Shown piece after piece: positions 47,412 to 58,136 of a stretch of DNA of 64,000 bases. The stretch spans positions 248,001 through 312,000 of the forward strand of contig NZ_JBBCMA010000002.1 in assembly GCF_037152535.1 (NCBI RefSeq), in the 5' to 3' direction. Within the stretch, counting starts at the first letter, position 1. Every line of letters starts with the position of its first letter. The position numbers were made by a program, and so were the translations under genes. Below the pieces are notes generated by a model that was given only the letters and a program-made list of their open reading frames with translations, was not told the DNA's origin and ran no database searches. The DNA is from Leclercia sp. AS011. Its GTDB lineage: Bacteria; Pseudomonadota; Gammaproteobacteria; Enterobacterales; Enterobacteriaceae.

Positions 47412-48914
47412 TTAACGTTTTGAACCGTAATAGACTTCGTTCCAGCGCAGCGCGTCTTTAAAGGCTGGCATCCGGGTGTCGTTATCAATCACGGTCAGCT
47501 CGATGTCGTGCAGCTCCGCGAACTGACGCATGTCGTTGAGATCGAGCGCATGGCTGAAGACGGTATGGTGGGCACCGCCCGCCACGATCCAGGCTTCGGA
47601 CGCGGTCGCCAGATCCGGCTGGGCTTTCCACAGGGCGTTGGCCACCGGCAGTTTTGGCAGGGCGTGAGGCGTTTCAACCGCGTCTACGCAGTTGACCAGC
47701 AGGCGGAAACGATCCCCCAGATCGATCAGGCTGGCGTTAATCGCCGGACCGGTGCGGGTGTTGAAGATCAGACGGGCCGGATCGGCTTTGCCGCCGATGC
47801 CGAGGTGCTGAACGTCGAGGATCGGTTTTTCATCCACGGCGATCGACGGACAGACTTCCAGCATGTGCGAGCCGAGCACCAGATCGTTGCCGTTCTCGAA
47901 GTGGTAGGTGTAATCCTCCATAAAGGAGGTGCCGCCCTGCAGACCGGTCGACATCACTTTCATGATGCGTAGCAGAGCGGCAGTTTTCCAGTCGCCTTCC
48001 CCGGCAAAGCCGTAGCCCTGCTGCATCAGACGTTGTACCGCCAGGCCCGGCAGCTGCTTCAGGCCGTGAAGATCTTCAAAGGTGGTAGTGAATGCATGGA
48101 AGCCGCCCTGTTCCAGGAAGCGCTTCATGCCCAGCTCGATGCGGGCCGCATCCAGCACGTTCTGGCGTTTGTCACCATTCACCTGTGCCGCCGCCGTCAG
48201 GCGGTAGCTGCTTTCATACTCATCCACCAGCGCGTTCACGTCGCCATCGCCGATCTCATTAACGACCTGCACCAGATCGCCCACCGCCCAGGTATTGACG
48301 GAGAAACCAAATTTAATCTGCGCGGCCACTTTGTCGCCGTCGGTCACTGCCACTTCACGCATGTTGTCGCCGAAGCGCACCACTTTCAGCTGGCGGGTAT
48401 CCTGCTTCGATACCGCCTGGCGCATCCAGGATCCAATACGCTGGTGGGCCTGTTTGTCCTGCCAGTGGCCGGTCACCACCGCATGCTGCTGGCGCATACG
48501 CGCGCCGATGAAGCCGAACTCGCGGCCGCCGTGCGCGGTCTGGTTCAGGTTCATAAAGTCCATGTCGATGCTGTCCCACGGCAGCGCCGCATTGAACTGG
48601 GTATGGAACTGGAGCAGCGGTTTGTTGAGGATCGCGAGGCCGTTGATCCACATCTTGGCCGGGGAGAAGGTGTGCAGCCACACCACCAGCCCGGCGCATT
48701 TGTCATCGTAGTTAGCGTCGCGGCAGATATGGGTGATCTCATCCGGCGAAGTGCCCAGCGGCTTGAGCACCAGTTTACACGGCAGTTTTGCTTCCGCATT
48801 CAGGGCGTTGACCACATGTTCTGCGTGTTGAGTCACCTGGCGCAGGGCTTCCGGCCCGTAAAGATGCTGACTACCAATCACAAACCACACTTCATAATTA
48901 TTAAAAATCGTCAT
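47412..48914 (-). CDS. araA: L-arabinose isomerase
   Basis: This 500-aa enzyme (E. coli 500) opens [20 protein letters not shown]. It has active-site regions [17 protein letters not shown] (E306-type glutamate) and [20 protein letters not shown], with conserved histidines in [11 protein letters not shown] and GGAHHTVFS. It uses Mn2+ to interconvert L-arabinose and L-ribulose. It begins 10 bp after araB on the same strand. Confidence 0.97.
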   Translation of the reverse strand: MTIFNNYEVWFVIGSQHLYGPEALRQVTQHAEHVVNALNAEAKLPCKLVLKPLGTSPDEITHICRDANYDDKCAGLVVWLHTFSPAKMWINGLAILNKPLLQFHTQFNAALPWDSIDMDFMNLNQTAHGGREFGFIGARMRQQHAVVTGHWQDKQAHQRIGSWMRQAVSKQDTRQLKVVRFGDNMREVAVTDGDKVAAQIKFGFSVNTWAVGDLVQVVNEIGDGDVNALVDEYESSYRLTAAAQVNGDKRQNVLDAARIELGMKRFLEQGGFHAFTTTFEDLHGLKQLPGLAVQRLMQQGYGFAGEGDWKTAALLRIMKVMSTGLQGGTSFMEDYTYHFENGNDLVLGSHMLEVCPSIAVDEKPILDVQHLGIGGKADPARLIFNTRTGPAINASLIDLGDRFRLLVNCVDAVETPHALPKLPVANALWKAQPDLATASEAWIVAGGAHHTVFSHALDLNDMRQFAELHDIELTVIDNDTRMPAFKDALRWNEVYYGSKR

Positions 48915-48924
48915 TATCGTGTCC

Positions 48925-50634
48925 TTAATGTGTCAGGGTTGCCGTAGATTCCGGGATGCTTTTAACCGGGGCGGCGACAGGGAGATAGTGCTGCTCAGCG
49001 CTCTTCGCCCACTGCTGGTAGCGCTGATAAAGCTGTTCGAAACGTTGCGCCTGCTGGGCGCGCGGCTGGAGGGTACTTTCCACCTGGCTGGCCATATGCT
49101 GCTGCGCCGTTGGGATATCGGCATGTACGCCTGCCGCCACGGCGGCGAAGATCGCCGCGCCCAGGGCGCAGCACTGATCGGAGGCGACAATCTGCAGCGG
49201 ACGGTTCAGCACGTCGCAGCAGGCCTGCATGATCACCGGGTTCTTACGGGCGATACCGCCCAGGGCCATCACCTCATTCACGGCGATCCCCTGCTCGGTG
49301 AAGCACTCCATAATGGCGCGCGCGCCGAAGGCGGTAGCGGCCACCAGGCCGCCAAACAGCGCCGGGGCGTCGGTGGCAAGATTCAGGTCGGTAATCACCC
49401 CTTTCAGGCGCTGGTTAGCATTCGGGGTACGGCGGCCGTTAAACCAGTCGAGCACCACCGGAAGATGGTCAAGAGAAGGATTTTTGGCCCAGGCCTCGGT
49501 CAGCTGCGGCAGGAGCTGTTTCTTGCTGGCGTCGATCTGGGTTTTCAGCTCCGGATGCGCGGCCGCCAGCTGATCCAGCGGCCAGCCCAGCACCCGGCCA
49601 AACCAGGCGTAGATATCACCGAAGGCGGACTGACCCGCTTCGAGACCGATAAAGTCAGGAACCACGCTGCCGTCAACCTGCCCGCAGATGCCTTTCACGG
49701 CGCGGTCGCCAACGCTGGCTTTATCCGCCGTGAGAATGTCGCAGGTGGAGGTGCCGATTACTTTTACCAGCGTATTCGGCTGGGCACCGGCCCCGACCGC
49801 GCCCATATGGCAGTCAAAGGCACCGCCGGAGATGGCGACGTGCTGCGGCAGGCCAAGGCGTTCCGCCCACTCGGCGCAGAGGGTGCCCACCGGGATATCG
49901 GCGGTCCAGGTATCGGTAAACAGCGGGTAGTCGAGGTGCTGGTTGATGATCGGGTCGAGGTCGTCAAAGAATGCGGCAGGTGGCAGGCCACCCCAGCTCT
50001 CATGCCAGAGGGATTTATGCCCGGCGCTGCAGCGGCCGCGGCGAATATCCTGCGGACGGGTGGTGCCGGAGAGCAGGGCAGGAACCCAGTCGCACAGCTC
50101 AATCCACGACACCGCCGCCTCGGCAACGCGCTTATCCTGGCGGGTAACGTGCAGGATCTTGGCCCAGAACCATTCGCTGGAGTAGATGCCGCCGATGTAG
50201 CGGGAGTAATCGTTTTTGCCCGGCTGATGGCACAAACGGGTGATGGCCTCGGCTTCTTCCACTGCGGTATGGTCTTTCCACAGCACAAACATGGCGTTCG
50301 GGTTGTCGGCAAACTCCGGACGCAGCGCCAGCACGTGGCCCTCGGCGTCAATCGGTGCCGGGGTGGAACCGGTGCTGTCCACGCCGATGCCGACGATCTG
50401 GCTGCGCTGCGCCTCGCTTAACTCAGCCAGTACGGTTTTGATCGCCGCTTCCATCGACTCGATATAGTCGCGGGGATGGTGGCGGAACTGATTGTTCGGC
50501 GCATCGCAGAAGCGCCCCTCTTGCCAGCGCGGGTACCACTCAACGCTGGTTGCTATCTCCTGACCCGTTGTGCACTCCACTGCCAGGGCGCGTACTGAGT
50601 CACTGCCAAAATCGAGGCCAATCGCAATTGCCAT
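48925..50634 (-). CDS. araB: L-ribulokinase
   Basis: This 569-aa FGGY-family kinase has an N-terminal sugar-kinase motif [16 protein letters not shown] and [16 protein letters not shown]. The C-terminal ATP-binding half has [16 protein letters not shown] and [15 protein letters not shown]. It phosphorylates L-ribulose. It is the first gene of araBAD, transcribed leftward from araPBAD opposite araC, with GGAG 8 bp before the ATG. It is three residues longer than E. coli AraB (566 aa). Confidence 0.97.
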   Translation of the reverse strand: MAIAIGLDFGSDSVRALAVECTTGQEIATSVEWYPRWQEGRFCDAPNNQFRHHPRDYIESMEAAIKTVLAELSEAQRSQIVGIGVDSTGSTPAPIDAEGHVLALRPEFADNPNAMFVLWKDHTAVEEAEAITRLCHQPGKNDYSRYIGGIYSSEWFWAKILHVTRQDKRVAEAAVSWIELCDWVPALLSGTTRPQDIRRGRCSAGHKSLWHESWGGLPPAAFFDDLDPIINQHLDYPLFTDTWTADIPVGTLCAEWAERLGLPQHVAISGGAFDCHMGAVGAGAQPNTLVKVIGTSTCDILTADKASVGDRAVKGICGQVDGSVVPDFIGLEAGQSAFGDIYAWFGRVLGWPLDQLAAAHPELKTQIDASKKQLLPQLTEAWAKNPSLDHLPVVLDWFNGRRTPNANQRLKGVITDLNLATDAPALFGGLVAATAFGARAIMECFTEQGIAVNEVMALGGIARKNPVIMQACCDVLNRPLQIVASDQCCALGAAIFAAVAAGVHADIPTAQQHMASQVESTLQPRAQQAQRFEQLYQRYQQWAKSAEQHYLPVAAPVKSIPESTATLTH

Positions 50635-50693
50635 GGTGTTGCTCCATCAAAAAACAGATATGAATGAACATTAGAGAGTGAGGGGGGAAACCG

Positions 50694-50731
50694 TCAGGCA
50701 GGATCCGCTAATCTTATGGATGATTTTGCTG
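50694..50731 (-). promoter_or_regulatory. araI1 (50715-50731) and araI2 (50694-50710) AraC half-sites
   Basis: On the minus strand CAGCAAAATCATCCATA (I1) and TAGCGGATCCTGCCTGA (I2) are direct repeats with 21-bp phasing, as at E. coli araPBAD. I2 differs from the K-12 site as recalled by one base; I1 is more divergent on its left half. Confidence 0.85.
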
Positions 50732-50741
50732 TGACATGGGA

Positions 50742-50763
50742 AAGTGTGACGCCGTGCAAATAA
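50742..50763. promoter_or_regulatory. CRP site of araPBAD/araPC
   Basis: AGTGTGACGCCGTGCAAATA matches the known E. coli ara CRP site. TGTGA is present in the left arm, and the right arm is degenerate. Confidence 0.75.
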
Positions 50764-50767
50764 TCGA

Positions 50768-50797
50768 TGTGGACATTTCTGCCGTGGTTATAGACAC
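50768..50797. promoter_or_regulatory. araO1 operator (araC autoregulation)
   Basis: GTGGACATTTCTGCCGTGGT and the following TATAGACAC match E. coli araO1L/O1R in order and position, adjacent to the CRP site. Confidence 0.75.
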
Positions 50798-50924
50798 TTT
50801 TGTTACTGCCGACCCGCTCGATGTTACGGTTAAATCGCAACGGAAGCGTTAAGATGGCGGATCTGAAAGCGGGCTGATACCTTTTCGCTCTTTGGCAGCG
50901 CCGTTTTTATGCCGCTTTTGTTGA

Positions 50925-50941
50925 TATGGACAAATGGTTTC
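50925..50941. promoter_or_regulatory. araO2 looping half-site
   Basis: TATGGACAAATGGTTTC, just upstream of the araC ATG, resembles the E. coli O2 half-site. With I1 it would form the roughly 210-bp repression loop that AraC makes without arabinose. Confidence 0.8.
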
Positions 50942-50969
50942 CTTCAGGACCGTCAGGAGTACAGACAAT

Positions 50970-51815
50970 ATGGCTGAAACGCAAAGTGATCCCCTGCTGC
51001 CGGGCTACTCATTTAACGCCCATCTGGTGGCGGGGCTGACGCCCATTGAGGCCGAAGGCTATCTCGATTTTTACGTTGACCGACCGCTGGGGATGAAGGG
51101 CTATATCCTCAACCTGACCGTGCGCGGGGAGGGGGTGATCAAGAATGGCGATCAGACCTTCGTCTGCCGTCCGGGGGATATCCTGCTCTTCCCACCGGGG
51201 GAAATTCACCACTACGGCCGCCATCCCGATGCCCGGGAGTGGTATCACCAGTGGGTCTACTTCCGCCCTCGCGCCTACTGGCATGAGTGGCTCGCCTGGC
51301 CGTCGATGTTTGCCCATACCGGCTTTTATCGCCCGGACGAGGTCCATCAGCCGCAGTTTCGTGAACTCTTTGCCCAGATCATCGAGGCCGGGCAGGCCGG
51401 TGGGCGCTATGCGGAGCTGCTGGCGATCAACCTGCTTGAGCAGCTTCTGCTGCGCCGGATGGAGGCGATCAACGAATCCCTTAACCCGCCGCTGGATCAC
51501 CGGGTGCGCGAAGCCTGCCAGTACATCAGCGATCACCTGGCGGACAGCCAGTTTGATATCGCCAGCGTCGCCCAGCACGTCTGCCTGTCGCCGTCGCGGC
51601 TGTCGCACCTGTTCCGCCAGCAGTTGGGGGTGAGCGTCCTGAGCTGGCGCGAGGATCAACGCATCAGCCAGGCCAAGCTGCTGCTCAGCACCACCCGGAT
51701 GCCGATCGCCACCGTCGGACGCAACGTCGGCTTCGAGGATCAGCTCTATTTCTCCCGGGTCTTCAAAAAATGCACCGGTGCCAGCCCGAGCGAATTTCGC
51801 GCAGGCTGTGAATAG
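50970..51815 (+). CDS. araC: Arabinose-responsive regulator AraC
   Basis: This 281-aa protein has an N-terminal arm and cupin sugar-binding domain ([35 protein letters not shown]), a dimerisation coiled coil near 150-170, and two C-terminal HTH motifs ([40 protein letters not shown]). It represses by looping I1-O2 and activates araBAD with arabinose. The ATG at 50970 gives the conserved start; an in-frame ATG 36 bp upstream falls at araO2. It ends at FRAGCE, about 11 residues short of E. coli AraC (292 aa), leaving both HTHs intact. Confidence 0.96.
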   Translation: MAETQSDPLLPGYSFNAHLVAGLTPIEAEGYLDFYVDRPLGMKGYILNLTVRGEGVIKNGDQTFVCRPGDILLFPPGEIHHYGRHPDAREWYHQWVYFRPRAYWHEWLAWPSMFAHTGFYRPDEVHQPQFRELFAQIIEAGQAGGRYAELLAINLLEQLLLRRMEAINESLNPPLDHRVREACQYISDHLADSQFDIASVAQHVCLSPSRLSHLFRQQLGVSVLSWREDQRISQAKLLLSTTRMPIATVGRNVGFEDQLYFSRVFKKCTGASPSEFRAGCE

Positions 51816-51944
51816 AAGGTAAATAAAACTAAACATATTCGCTGAACGCCGCTAACACCCGGTAAACTATTCAGACAATTGTTGTCTTGACGCAGCAGGC
51901 CTCTCTTCGCAGAATCCCTGCTTCGTCACCTGACCGGAACTGTT

Positions 51945-52712
51945 ATGCAGGCATTGCTGGAACACTTCATTACCCAGTCCGTTACTTACTCGCTTATCGC
52001 TGTGGCGTTAGTGGCTTTTCTTGAATCCCTGGCGCTGGTCGGGCTGATTTTACCCGGCACGGTGATGATGAGCGGGCTCGGTGCCCTGATCGGCAGCGGC
52101 GAGGTTAACTTCTGGCAGGCGTGGCTGGCGGGGATCGTCGGGTGTCTGCTGGGGGACTGGATCTCATTCTGGCTGGGCTGGCGCTTTAAAAAGCCGCTCC
52201 ACCGCTGGTCGTTCATGAAGAAGAACAAAGCCCTGCTCGACAAAACCGAGCACGCCCTGCATCAGCACAGCATGTTTACCATTCTGGTAGGCCGCTTTGT
52301 CGGCCCGACGCGTCCGCTGGTGCCGATGGTGGCGGGGATGCTGGATCTGCCGGTGACCAAGTTCATTGTGCCGAACCTGCTGGGTTGCCTGTTATGGCCG
52401 CCGATCTACTTCCTGCCGGGGATCCTGGCCGGTGCGGCCATCGATATTCCTTCTGATGTCCAGAGCGGCGGCTTTAAGTGGCTGCTGCTGGCGACCGCGC
52501 TCCTGCTGTGGCTGGCGGCATGGCTCTGCTGGCGGCTGTGGCGCAGCGGGAAAGCCTCCGGAGATCGTCTGAGCCATTATCTGCCGCGCGAGCGCTTATT
52601 CTGGATTGCGCCCGTCATGCTGGGAATTGCCGTGGTGGCGCTGGTGGCGCTGATCCGCCATCCGCTGATGCCGGTCTACGGGGAGATCTTATTGAAGGTG
52701 GTCAGCCGCTGA
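51945..52712 (+). CDS. yabI: DedA-family inner-membrane protein YabI
   Basis: This 255-aa, multi-pass membrane protein has DedA/SNARE-associated motifs: GLILPGTVMMSGLGALIGSG and a re-entrant region ending GRFVGPTRPLVPMVAGMLDL with its conserved Arg and Pro. DedA proteins are implicated in lipid-carrier flipping and proton-motive-force upkeep; the substrate of this member is not known. It lies between araC and the convergent thi genes, as in E. coli (YabI 254 aa). Confidence 0.92.
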   Translation: MQALLEHFITQSVTYSLIAVALVAFLESLALVGLILPGTVMMSGLGALIGSGEVNFWQAWLAGIVGCLLGDWISFWLGWRFKKPLHRWSFMKKNKALLDKTEHALHQHSMFTILVGRFVGPTRPLVPMVAGMLDLPVTKFIVPNLLGCLLWPPIYFLPGILAGAAIDIPSDVQSGGFKWLLLATALLLWLAAWLCWRLWRSGKASGDRLSHYLPRERLFWIAPVMLGIAVVALVALIRHPLMPVYGEILLKVVSR

Positions 52713-52718
52713 CCGCCG

Positions 52719-53414
52719 TCAGTGGATCCCCAGCAGGCGCGAGGCGCTGGCCTTTCCGCTCACCAGCTGTTCCGTATCGCCGTCCCAGGCGATACGGCCA
52801 TCGGCTATCACTACCGACCGCCGGGCAATTTTGACCGCATCTTCCACGCTGTGGGACACCATCAGCATCGTCAGGTTCTGGCGTTCGCACACCTCTTTGA
52901 CCAGCAGCAGCATCTCCTGACGTAACGCCGGGTCGAGCGCCGAAAAGGGCTCATCCAGCAGCAGGATCGGCTGCTCGCGTACCAGACAGCGGGCGAGGGC
53001 GACGCGCTGACGCTGCCCCCCAGAGAGCTCTCCCGGCAGCCGTTCCAGAAGCTCGCCAATCCCCATTTGCGTCGCGATATCACTCAGCTTTTGCTGTTGT
53101 CCGGCGTTCAGCCTGAGTCCCGGATGCATGCCGAGGCCGATGTTCTGGCGTACGGTCAGGTGGGTAAAGAGATTGTTTTCCTGGAACAGCATCGACACCG
53201 GGCGCTGGGACGGCGGCGTGTGGGTGTGGTCCTGACCCGCAATGGTGATACGGCCATTGGCGGGCTGCAGAAACCCGGCCACCAGGTTGAGAAGCGTGCT
53301 TTTCCCCGCCCCGCTGGGGCCGAGCACGGCGATCGATTCCCCCTGGCGTACGGAGAGGGTGAAGCGCATCGGCAGATGCTGATAAAGCCAGGTTACATCA
53401 GTGAGAGTTAACAT
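52719..53414 (-). CDS. thiQ: Thiamine ABC transporter ATPase ThiQ
   Basis: This 231-aa ATPase has Walker [10 protein letters not shown] at residues 32-40, signature [15 protein letters not shown], Walker [14 protein letters not shown] and the switch histidine in VSHSVEDA. It energises uptake of thiamine and its phosphates. The ATG at 53414 ([13 protein letters not shown]) lies within thiP (17-bp overlap), as in E. coli. A longer in-frame reading begins inside thiP and is not conserved. Confidence 0.95.
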   Translation of the reverse strand: MLTLTDVTWLYQHLPMRFTLSVRQGESIAVLGPSGAGKSTLLNLVAGFLQPANGRITIAGQDHTHTPPSQRPVSMLFQENNLFTHLTVRQNIGLGMHPGLRLNAGQQQKLSDIATQMGIGELLERLPGELSGGQRQRVALARCLVREQPILLLDEPFSALDPALRQEMLLLVKEVCERQNLTMLMVSHSVEDAVKIARRSVVIADGRIAWDGDTEQLVSGKASASRLLGIH

Positions 53415-55008
53415 CACGCCCCGGAAGTTTCTCAATAAGGGTAAATAAGGCAAAGCACAGCAGCAACAGCAGCAGCGCCGTGACGGCACCCTCCTGGCTG
53501 CGGTACGAGCCGATCTGCTGATACAGCCAGAACGGCAGGGTGCGGAAATCATCATTGCCAAACAGCGCCACCACCCCGAAATCCCCGATCGACAGCACGC
53601 AGGCAAAAGCCAGCGCCTGCGCCAGGGGGCGTTTCAGGGCGCGGAATTCCACTACCTTCAGCCGCTGCCAGCCGTGCATTCCCAGCGAATCGCAGAGCAA
53701 AGTGTAGCGGGCGCTGAGATCGCGCATCGGGTTTTCCAGCACTTTGAGCGCATACGGAATGGCCATCAGGGCGTTAGTGAAGATGACGATGCCATCGGCT
53801 GATTCAGGCAGGCCGACGGTGCTGTTAAACAGCAGGAAAAAGCCGCTCGCCAACACGATGCCGGGCATCGCCAGGATCAGCATTCCGCTCAAATCCAGCG
53901 CCTGCCCGGCCACTGTCGCCTGGCGGGCATACAGCTCCCGGCTGGTCCACAGCAGCATCATGGTCAGCAGCACGCAGAGCAGACCCGCCCCCAGCGCAAT
54001 GCGCAGGGAGGTGCCGAGCGCCTGCCACAGCACCGGCTGTTGCAGCACCGACAGCAGATTAAGATTCAGGCCATCCACCACTACCGCCAGCAGCGGCGGG
54101 AGCAACAGCAGCAGGGCGAGGGCGATCAGCAGGCCGTCGGTCAGGCGGCTGCGCAGGCTGTCCTGCGGATCGCGCCAGGCGGCAAGCTGGCTGTTGCCCA
54201 CGGGGATGGCTTTACCCAGCCGCTGGCTCAGCATCACCAGCCCCAGGCAGCAGAACATCTGCACCATCGCCAGCAGTGCCGCGCGGCCCGGATCGTAGTC
54301 ATAGCTCAGGGCCTGATAGATGGCGAGTTCAATGGTGGTAGCCTGCGGCCCACCGCCCAGCGAGAGCACGATGGCAAAGCTGGCAAAGCAGAGCATAAAA
54401 ATGAGCGCCGCGACGGGAGGAATTTGTCGGCGCAGCCAGGGCCACTCCACGAAGCGGAAGAAGGCTCCGCCGCGCATCCCGAGCTGGGCGGCGAGCTGGC
54501 GCTGCTCGCCGGGGATATTCTCCAGCGCCTGCAGCAACAGCCGCGTTGCCATTGGCATGTTGAAAAAGACGTGCGCCAGCAGAATGCCCTGCAGGCCATA
54601 GGGCGAGAAGGTCCACTCCAGCCCCAGCGCCTGACAGAGCGCGGCAAGCCAGCCCTGACGCCCGTAGACGCTGAGAATGCCAAATATCGCTACCAGCACC
54701 GGCAGGATCAGGGTCATGGCGCACAGGCGCAGCAGCGCCTGCCGTCCGGGGAAACGCCGCCGGTAGAGGGCGCGGGCCAGAAAAATTGCCGGCACCACGG
54801 AGAGCAGGGCGGAAAGAAACGCCTGCCAGAACGAGAAGCGGATGACGTGCCACAGATAGCTGTCGTGCAGCAGCGCCTTGACGTCGGTGGCGGGCGCGTT
54901 AAACCACAGCGCCAGAAATGCCCCCAGGGCGACCGCCACCATCAGGATGGCGGCTATCAGCCCCGGGAGTAACCAACCGGCGATCAGCGGCTGACGGCGC
55001 GTTGCCAT
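53398..55008 (-). CDS. thiP: Thiamine ABC transporter permease ThiP
   Basis: This 536-aa permease has two fused halves, each with about six helices and an ABC-coupling motif. The first is around [20 protein letters not shown] and the second around [20 protein letters not shown]. It moves thiamine, thiamine phosphate and thiamine diphosphate into the cell with ThiB and ThiQ. It overlaps thiB by 25 bp and thiQ by 17 bp, indicating coupled translation. Length is identical to E. coli ThiP. Confidence 0.96.
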   Translation of the reverse strand: MATRRQPLIAGWLLPGLIAAILMVAVALGAFLALWFNAPATDVKALLHDSYLWHVIRFSFWQAFLSALLSVVPAIFLARALYRRRFPGRQALLRLCAMTLILPVLVAIFGILSVYGRQGWLAALCQALGLEWTFSPYGLQGILLAHVFFNMPMATRLLLQALENIPGEQRQLAAQLGMRGGAFFRFVEWPWLRRQIPPVAALIFMLCFASFAIVLSLGGGPQATTIELAIYQALSYDYDPGRAALLAMVQMFCCLGLVMLSQRLGKAIPVGNSQLAAWRDPQDSLRSRLTDGLLIALALLLLLPPLLAVVVDGLNLNLLSVLQQPVLWQALGTSLRIALGAGLLCVLLTMMLLWTSRELYARQATVAGQALDLSGMLILAMPGIVLASGFFLLFNSTVGLPESADGIVIFTNALMAIPYALKVLENPMRDLSARYTLLCDSLGMHGWQRLKVVEFRALKRPLAQALAFACVLSIGDFGVVALFGNDDFRTLPFWLYQQIGSYRSQEGAVTALLLLLLCFALFTLIEKLPGRDVNSH

Positions 55009-55967
55009 TCACTGACCCAGGCGGCACGTTTCCCGGCGACTTCCTGCGGGGAGAATTCCAGCGCGGTTTGCGGTTTCACCAGAGTGTCGAACCCGGCAGG
55101 TAACGCCACGTTGGTGACCGGGTACATCCAGTTACCGGTCGGGATGGTGTTCTGGAACGACGGGGAGACCATAAATTTCAGGAACTTCTCCGCCAGTTCC
55201 GGCTGTTTGCTGGCGGCGGTGCGGGCGGCGACTTCCACCTGCAGGTAGTGACCTTCGGCAAAATCAGCGGCGGCGTAGTTCTCTTTTTTCTCCGAAATAA
55301 TGTGATACGCCGGAGAGGTGGTATAGCTCAGCACCAGGTCGCTTTCCCCTTTCAGGAACAGCCCGTAGGCCTCGCTCCAGCCTTTGGTGACGGTGACGGT
55401 TTTGGCGGCCAGCTTCTGCCAGGCTTCCGGCGTCTTATCGCCATACACTTTTTGCATCCACAGCAGCAGACCCAGCCCCGGGGTGCTGGTGCGTGGATCT
55501 TCGTAGATCACGCGCCACTTCTGATCGCTCTCAACCAGCTCTTTCAGGCTCTTCGGCGGGTTTTTCAGCTTGTTTTTGTCATACACGAAGGCGAAGTAGC
55601 CGTAATCGAAGGGCACAAAGGTGTCGCTTTTCCAGCCGCCAGGCACGTTAACCGCATCGGTCGCCACGCCGCTTTTGGCAAACAGCCCGGTTTGCGTCGC
55701 CGCTTCCAGCAGGTTGTTATCCAGACCCAGCACCACGTCGGCTTTGCTGTTCTTGCCTTCCATACGCAGGCGATTGAGCAGGGAGACGCCATCTTCCAGC
55801 GCCACGAATTTCAGCTCGCAGTTACAGTCGGCTTCGAAGGCTTTTTTGACCGCCGGGCCAGGGCCCCAGTCGGCAGCGAAGGAGTCATAGGTGTAGACCG
55901 TCAGGACAGGACTGGCAAATGCAGGCAGCGCAACCAGCGCCAGCAGGGGAAGAACAGTTTTGAACAC
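54984..55967 (-). CDS. thiB: Thiamine-binding periplasmic protein ThiB (TbpA)
   Basis: This 327-aa binding protein has a signal peptide VFKTVLPLLALVALPAFA cleaved before SPVLTVYTYDSFAADWGPG. The mature protein matches E. coli ThiB closely, including GWSEAYGLFLKGESDLVLSY and NWMYPVTNV. The start is a GTG at 55967 with AGAGG six bases upstream, giving the E. coli length (327 aa). An in-frame ATG 51 bp upstream would place extra sequence before the signal peptide. A TPP riboswitch precedes it, so thiamine shuts the operon down. Confidence 0.95.
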   Translation of the reverse strand: MFKTVLPLLALVALPAFASPVLTVYTYDSFAADWGPGPAVKKAFEADCNCELKFVALEDGVSLLNRLRMEGKNSKADVVLGLDNNLLEAATQTGLFAKSGVATDAVNVPGGWKSDTFVPFDYGYFAFVYDKNKLKNPPKSLKELVESDQKWRVIYEDPRTSTPGLGLLLWMQKVYGDKTPEAWQKLAAKTVTVTKGWSEAYGLFLKGESDLVLSYTTSPAYHIISEKKENYAAADFAEGHYLQVEVAARTAASKQPELAEKFLKFMVSPSFQNTIPTGNWMYPVTNVALPAGFDTLVKPQTALEFSPQEVAGKRAAWVSEWQRAVSR

Positions 55968-56008
55968 TTTGCACCTCTGTATGTGAGAGTGGCAAAGGAT
56001 TTTGAGCG

Positions 56009-56098
56009 ACAGCCTCAAATCCCTTCGCCGGCGTTATCCGGATCAGGTTCGACGGGTATTTTCTCAGCACACGCTCGCGCGCAGCACCCCGTTGAGAA
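56009..56098 (-). ncRNA. sroA: TPP (THI-box) riboswitch / SroA leader of thiBPQ
   Basis: On the minus strand the leader reads CTCAACGGGGTGC..., GCTGAGAAAATACCCGTCGA, ACCTGATCCGGATAACGCCG and AGGGATTTGAGG, containing the THI-box core CTGAGA and ACCTGATCNGGNTAATGCC-type segment. It binds thiamine diphosphate and represses thiB. The trimmed leader is the E. coli small RNA SroA. Confidence 0.93.
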
Positions 56099-56137
56099 CG
56101 GCGGTATTGTAATGATTTGGTGAATATTACGAAAGTA

Positions 56138-57793
56138 TTATGGTTCCGGCGGCGCAAACCACGCGGATTTAAAGTCAAACCAGCCCAGAGTATTCATGCG
56201 TAAGCCGCGCATACTGCGCTGTCCCTGGATCATCAGCCAGTGGTGGATCAGCGGAACGATCGCCTGCTGCGACAATAGCTGCTGACACCAGACGGCAAGA
56301 TTCATCTCCCCCGCGCGCCACTCGGCGGCGTCCTGCTGCCAGTCGCGAGGAATGCAGTGCTGCAGGAGCGGGACTTCATACAGATGCGAGAACAGGGAAA
56401 AGTCGAGCGGTAGAGTGAAGTTGACGCTGTTGAGCCAGATGTCGCTTACCGTCTCGCCGCGATGCCACTCCTCATAGCTGACCTCCTGAATGTTTAACGT
56501 CACATTCTCGGCGGCCAGCAGTTCGCTCATCATTCTGGCGATCACCCGATGTTCGATATGCTCGCGGTAGAAGGTCAGAGTAAGGCTCTCCAGCCCGGCC
56601 GGTTTGTCGCCGCGTCCTGGTCTTGCGTGGTGCCAGCGCGGCAGCAGGCCATAGGCCGGGAACCAGTAGGACTGATACACCTCCTCGGCCTGATAGATCA
56701 GGTTGGCCGGGGAGAGGATCCGGCTTACCCACTGACGCACCTCGGCGCTGGCTCCACGGTGGGAACGGTTGTCGAACAGCAGATAGTAACAGCCCTCTTC
56801 AAGGCGGCTCTCCACCGCCTTTTCCCCCTCGGTGGGGCCCTCCAGCGTCAGGCCGACGCTCAGCTCTTCGTTGATATCCGGCAGAACCCAGACGTTGACC
56901 TCGTCAATCAGCGCCCGGTAGCCAAAGTAGTCATCGAAGGCGCGGATCTTGAGCTGGTTACTGTTGTTGCGGGAAACCGCGTACGGCCCGGTGCCTACCG
57001 GCAGGCTGGCAAAGTTGTGCATGGTTTCCCACTCGCGCGGCAGGATCATCGAAGGGACATACCCCAGCAGCCACGGCAGCCAGCGGTCGGGCTGTGAAAG
57101 CTCGATATCCAGCGTCCAGGCGGTGGGGGACTGGATCCGGGTGATGTGCGAATAGAGAGGCAGTTCGCGGGCGCGCTGCAGCGAGGCAATGACGTCGGTC
57201 ATCTCCAGCTCGCGTCCGTGATGGAAATGGATGCCGGGGCGCACGAAAAAGCGCCAGTGCAGCGGGGAAAGTTGCTGCCAGTGGTGGGCAATGTCCGCTT
57301 CCAGTTCCCCATTTTCCTCATTTATGCGCGTCAGACCGCTGAAGATTTGCCGCGCCATGTGGGTTTCAGAGCGTCGTAACGCGCTGCCCGGCAACAGGTT
57401 TTTCATCGGACGATAATAGAGCACCCGCAGGATATGCCTGCCCTGGCGGAAGCTGCGGCCCAGGTGGGAGACCAGCATCTGGCGCACCGCGGCCTTGTCG
57501 CCCACCAGCTGCACCAGCTGCTCAATGCGATCCTGCTCGAGCAGATCTTCCGCTCGCTGCTGCTGCAGTGCGAGGCCGGTGTAGAGAAAGGTCAGACGGG
57601 ATCGCTTGCCGCGTCCGGCCTCGGCTTCCCAGCTCAGCCAGCCCTGCTGCTGCATGGTGTTGAGCAGGGTGCGCATATGGCGGCGCGAGCAGCTGAGCAG
57701 CTCGGCCAGCTCGCTGAGCGTGGTGTCCCGGGTCTGGCCGTCACAGCACTGCCACAGGCGGATGAATTGTTGTTGCAGACGACCAGAGGGCAT
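56138..57793 (-). CDS. sgrR: Sugar-phosphate stress regulator SgrR
   Basis: This 551-aa protein has an N-terminal winged helix ([20 protein letters not shown], with [17 protein letters not shown] as the recognition region) and a large SBP_bac_5-type solute-binding C-terminal domain ([20 protein letters not shown]). It activates the divergent sgrS when glucose-phosphate accumulates and represses itself. Size equals E. coli SgrR (551 aa). Its shared control region with sgrS is about 67 bp. Confidence 0.95.
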   Translation of the reverse strand: MPSGRLQQQFIRLWQCCDGQTRDTTLSELAELLSCSRRHMRTLLNTMQQQGWLSWEAEAGRGKRSRLTFLYTGLALQQQRAEDLLEQDRIEQLVQLVGDKAAVRQMLVSHLGRSFRQGRHILRVLYYRPMKNLLPGSALRRSETHMARQIFSGLTRINEENGELEADIAHHWQQLSPLHWRFFVRPGIHFHHGRELEMTDVIASLQRARELPLYSHITRIQSPTAWTLDIELSQPDRWLPWLLGYVPSMILPREWETMHNFASLPVGTGPYAVSRNNSNQLKIRAFDDYFGYRALIDEVNVWVLPDINEELSVGLTLEGPTEGEKAVESRLEEGCYYLLFDNRSHRGASAEVRQWVSRILSPANLIYQAEEVYQSYWFPAYGLLPRWHHARPGRGDKPAGLESLTLTFYREHIEHRVIARMMSELLAAENVTLNIQEVSYEEWHRGETVSDIWLNSVNFTLPLDFSLFSHLYEVPLLQHCIPRDWQQDAAEWRAGEMNLAVWCQQLLSQQAIVPLIHHWLMIQGQRSMRGLRMNTLGWFDFKSAWFAPPEP

Positions 57794-57860
57794 AAAAGAG
57801 GAACTCCTGACAAAAAATCAGCAATTTATTAATCCCTATATTAAGCCAATAATTCACTTC

Positions 57861-58107
57861 GATGAAGCGAGGAGGTGAATATGAAGAGGTCTACCGCAAA
57901 TCAGTTTTACCAACAGTACTTCTCAGCGACAAAGGGAGTGTCCTGGCTGGCCCGCCGGTGTGCAGAGCAGCGGCTGAAAATACTGGAAGATCTGATGCAG
58001 TGGGAGGTGACAACGTCGACCTCGGAACGCTGAATTGCTTCGATCATGTGTGACTGAGTATTGGTGCGAATCACCACGCCAGCAGGTATTATCTGCTGGC
58101 TTTTTTC
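57861..58107 (+). ncRNA. sgrS: SgrS dual-function small RNA
   Basis: It starts at GATGAAGC, as in E. coli, carries the sgrT ORF, then GTGTGACTGAGTATTGGTG at 58048-58066, the ptsG-pairing segment. It ends in a GCCAGCAG / CTGCTGGC terminator with a six-T tail, the Hfq-binding 3' end. It is about 247 nt, against 227 nt in E. coli. It is divergent from sgrR, its activator, and upstream of setA. Confidence 0.93.
57881..58033 (+). CDS. sgrT: SgrT inhibitor peptide
   Basis: This 50-codon ORF lies inside SgrS. The peptide opens MKRSTANQFYQQYFSATKGV and ends with an EVTTSTSER-type tail. The core QFYQQYF followed by ATKG and SWLA, and RLKILEDLMQW, align with E. coli SgrT (43 aa). It binds EIICB-Glc and blocks glucose uptake. 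GGAGG lies 6 bp before the ATG. The C-terminal tail is longer than in E. coli, and the first residues differ (KRSTAN). Confidence 0.85.
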   Translation: MKRSTANQFYQQYFSATKGVSWLARRCAEQRLKILEDLMQWEVTTSTSER

Positions 58108-58136
58108 GTTTTCACTTGCGCTAAAGGGAACAGGTA

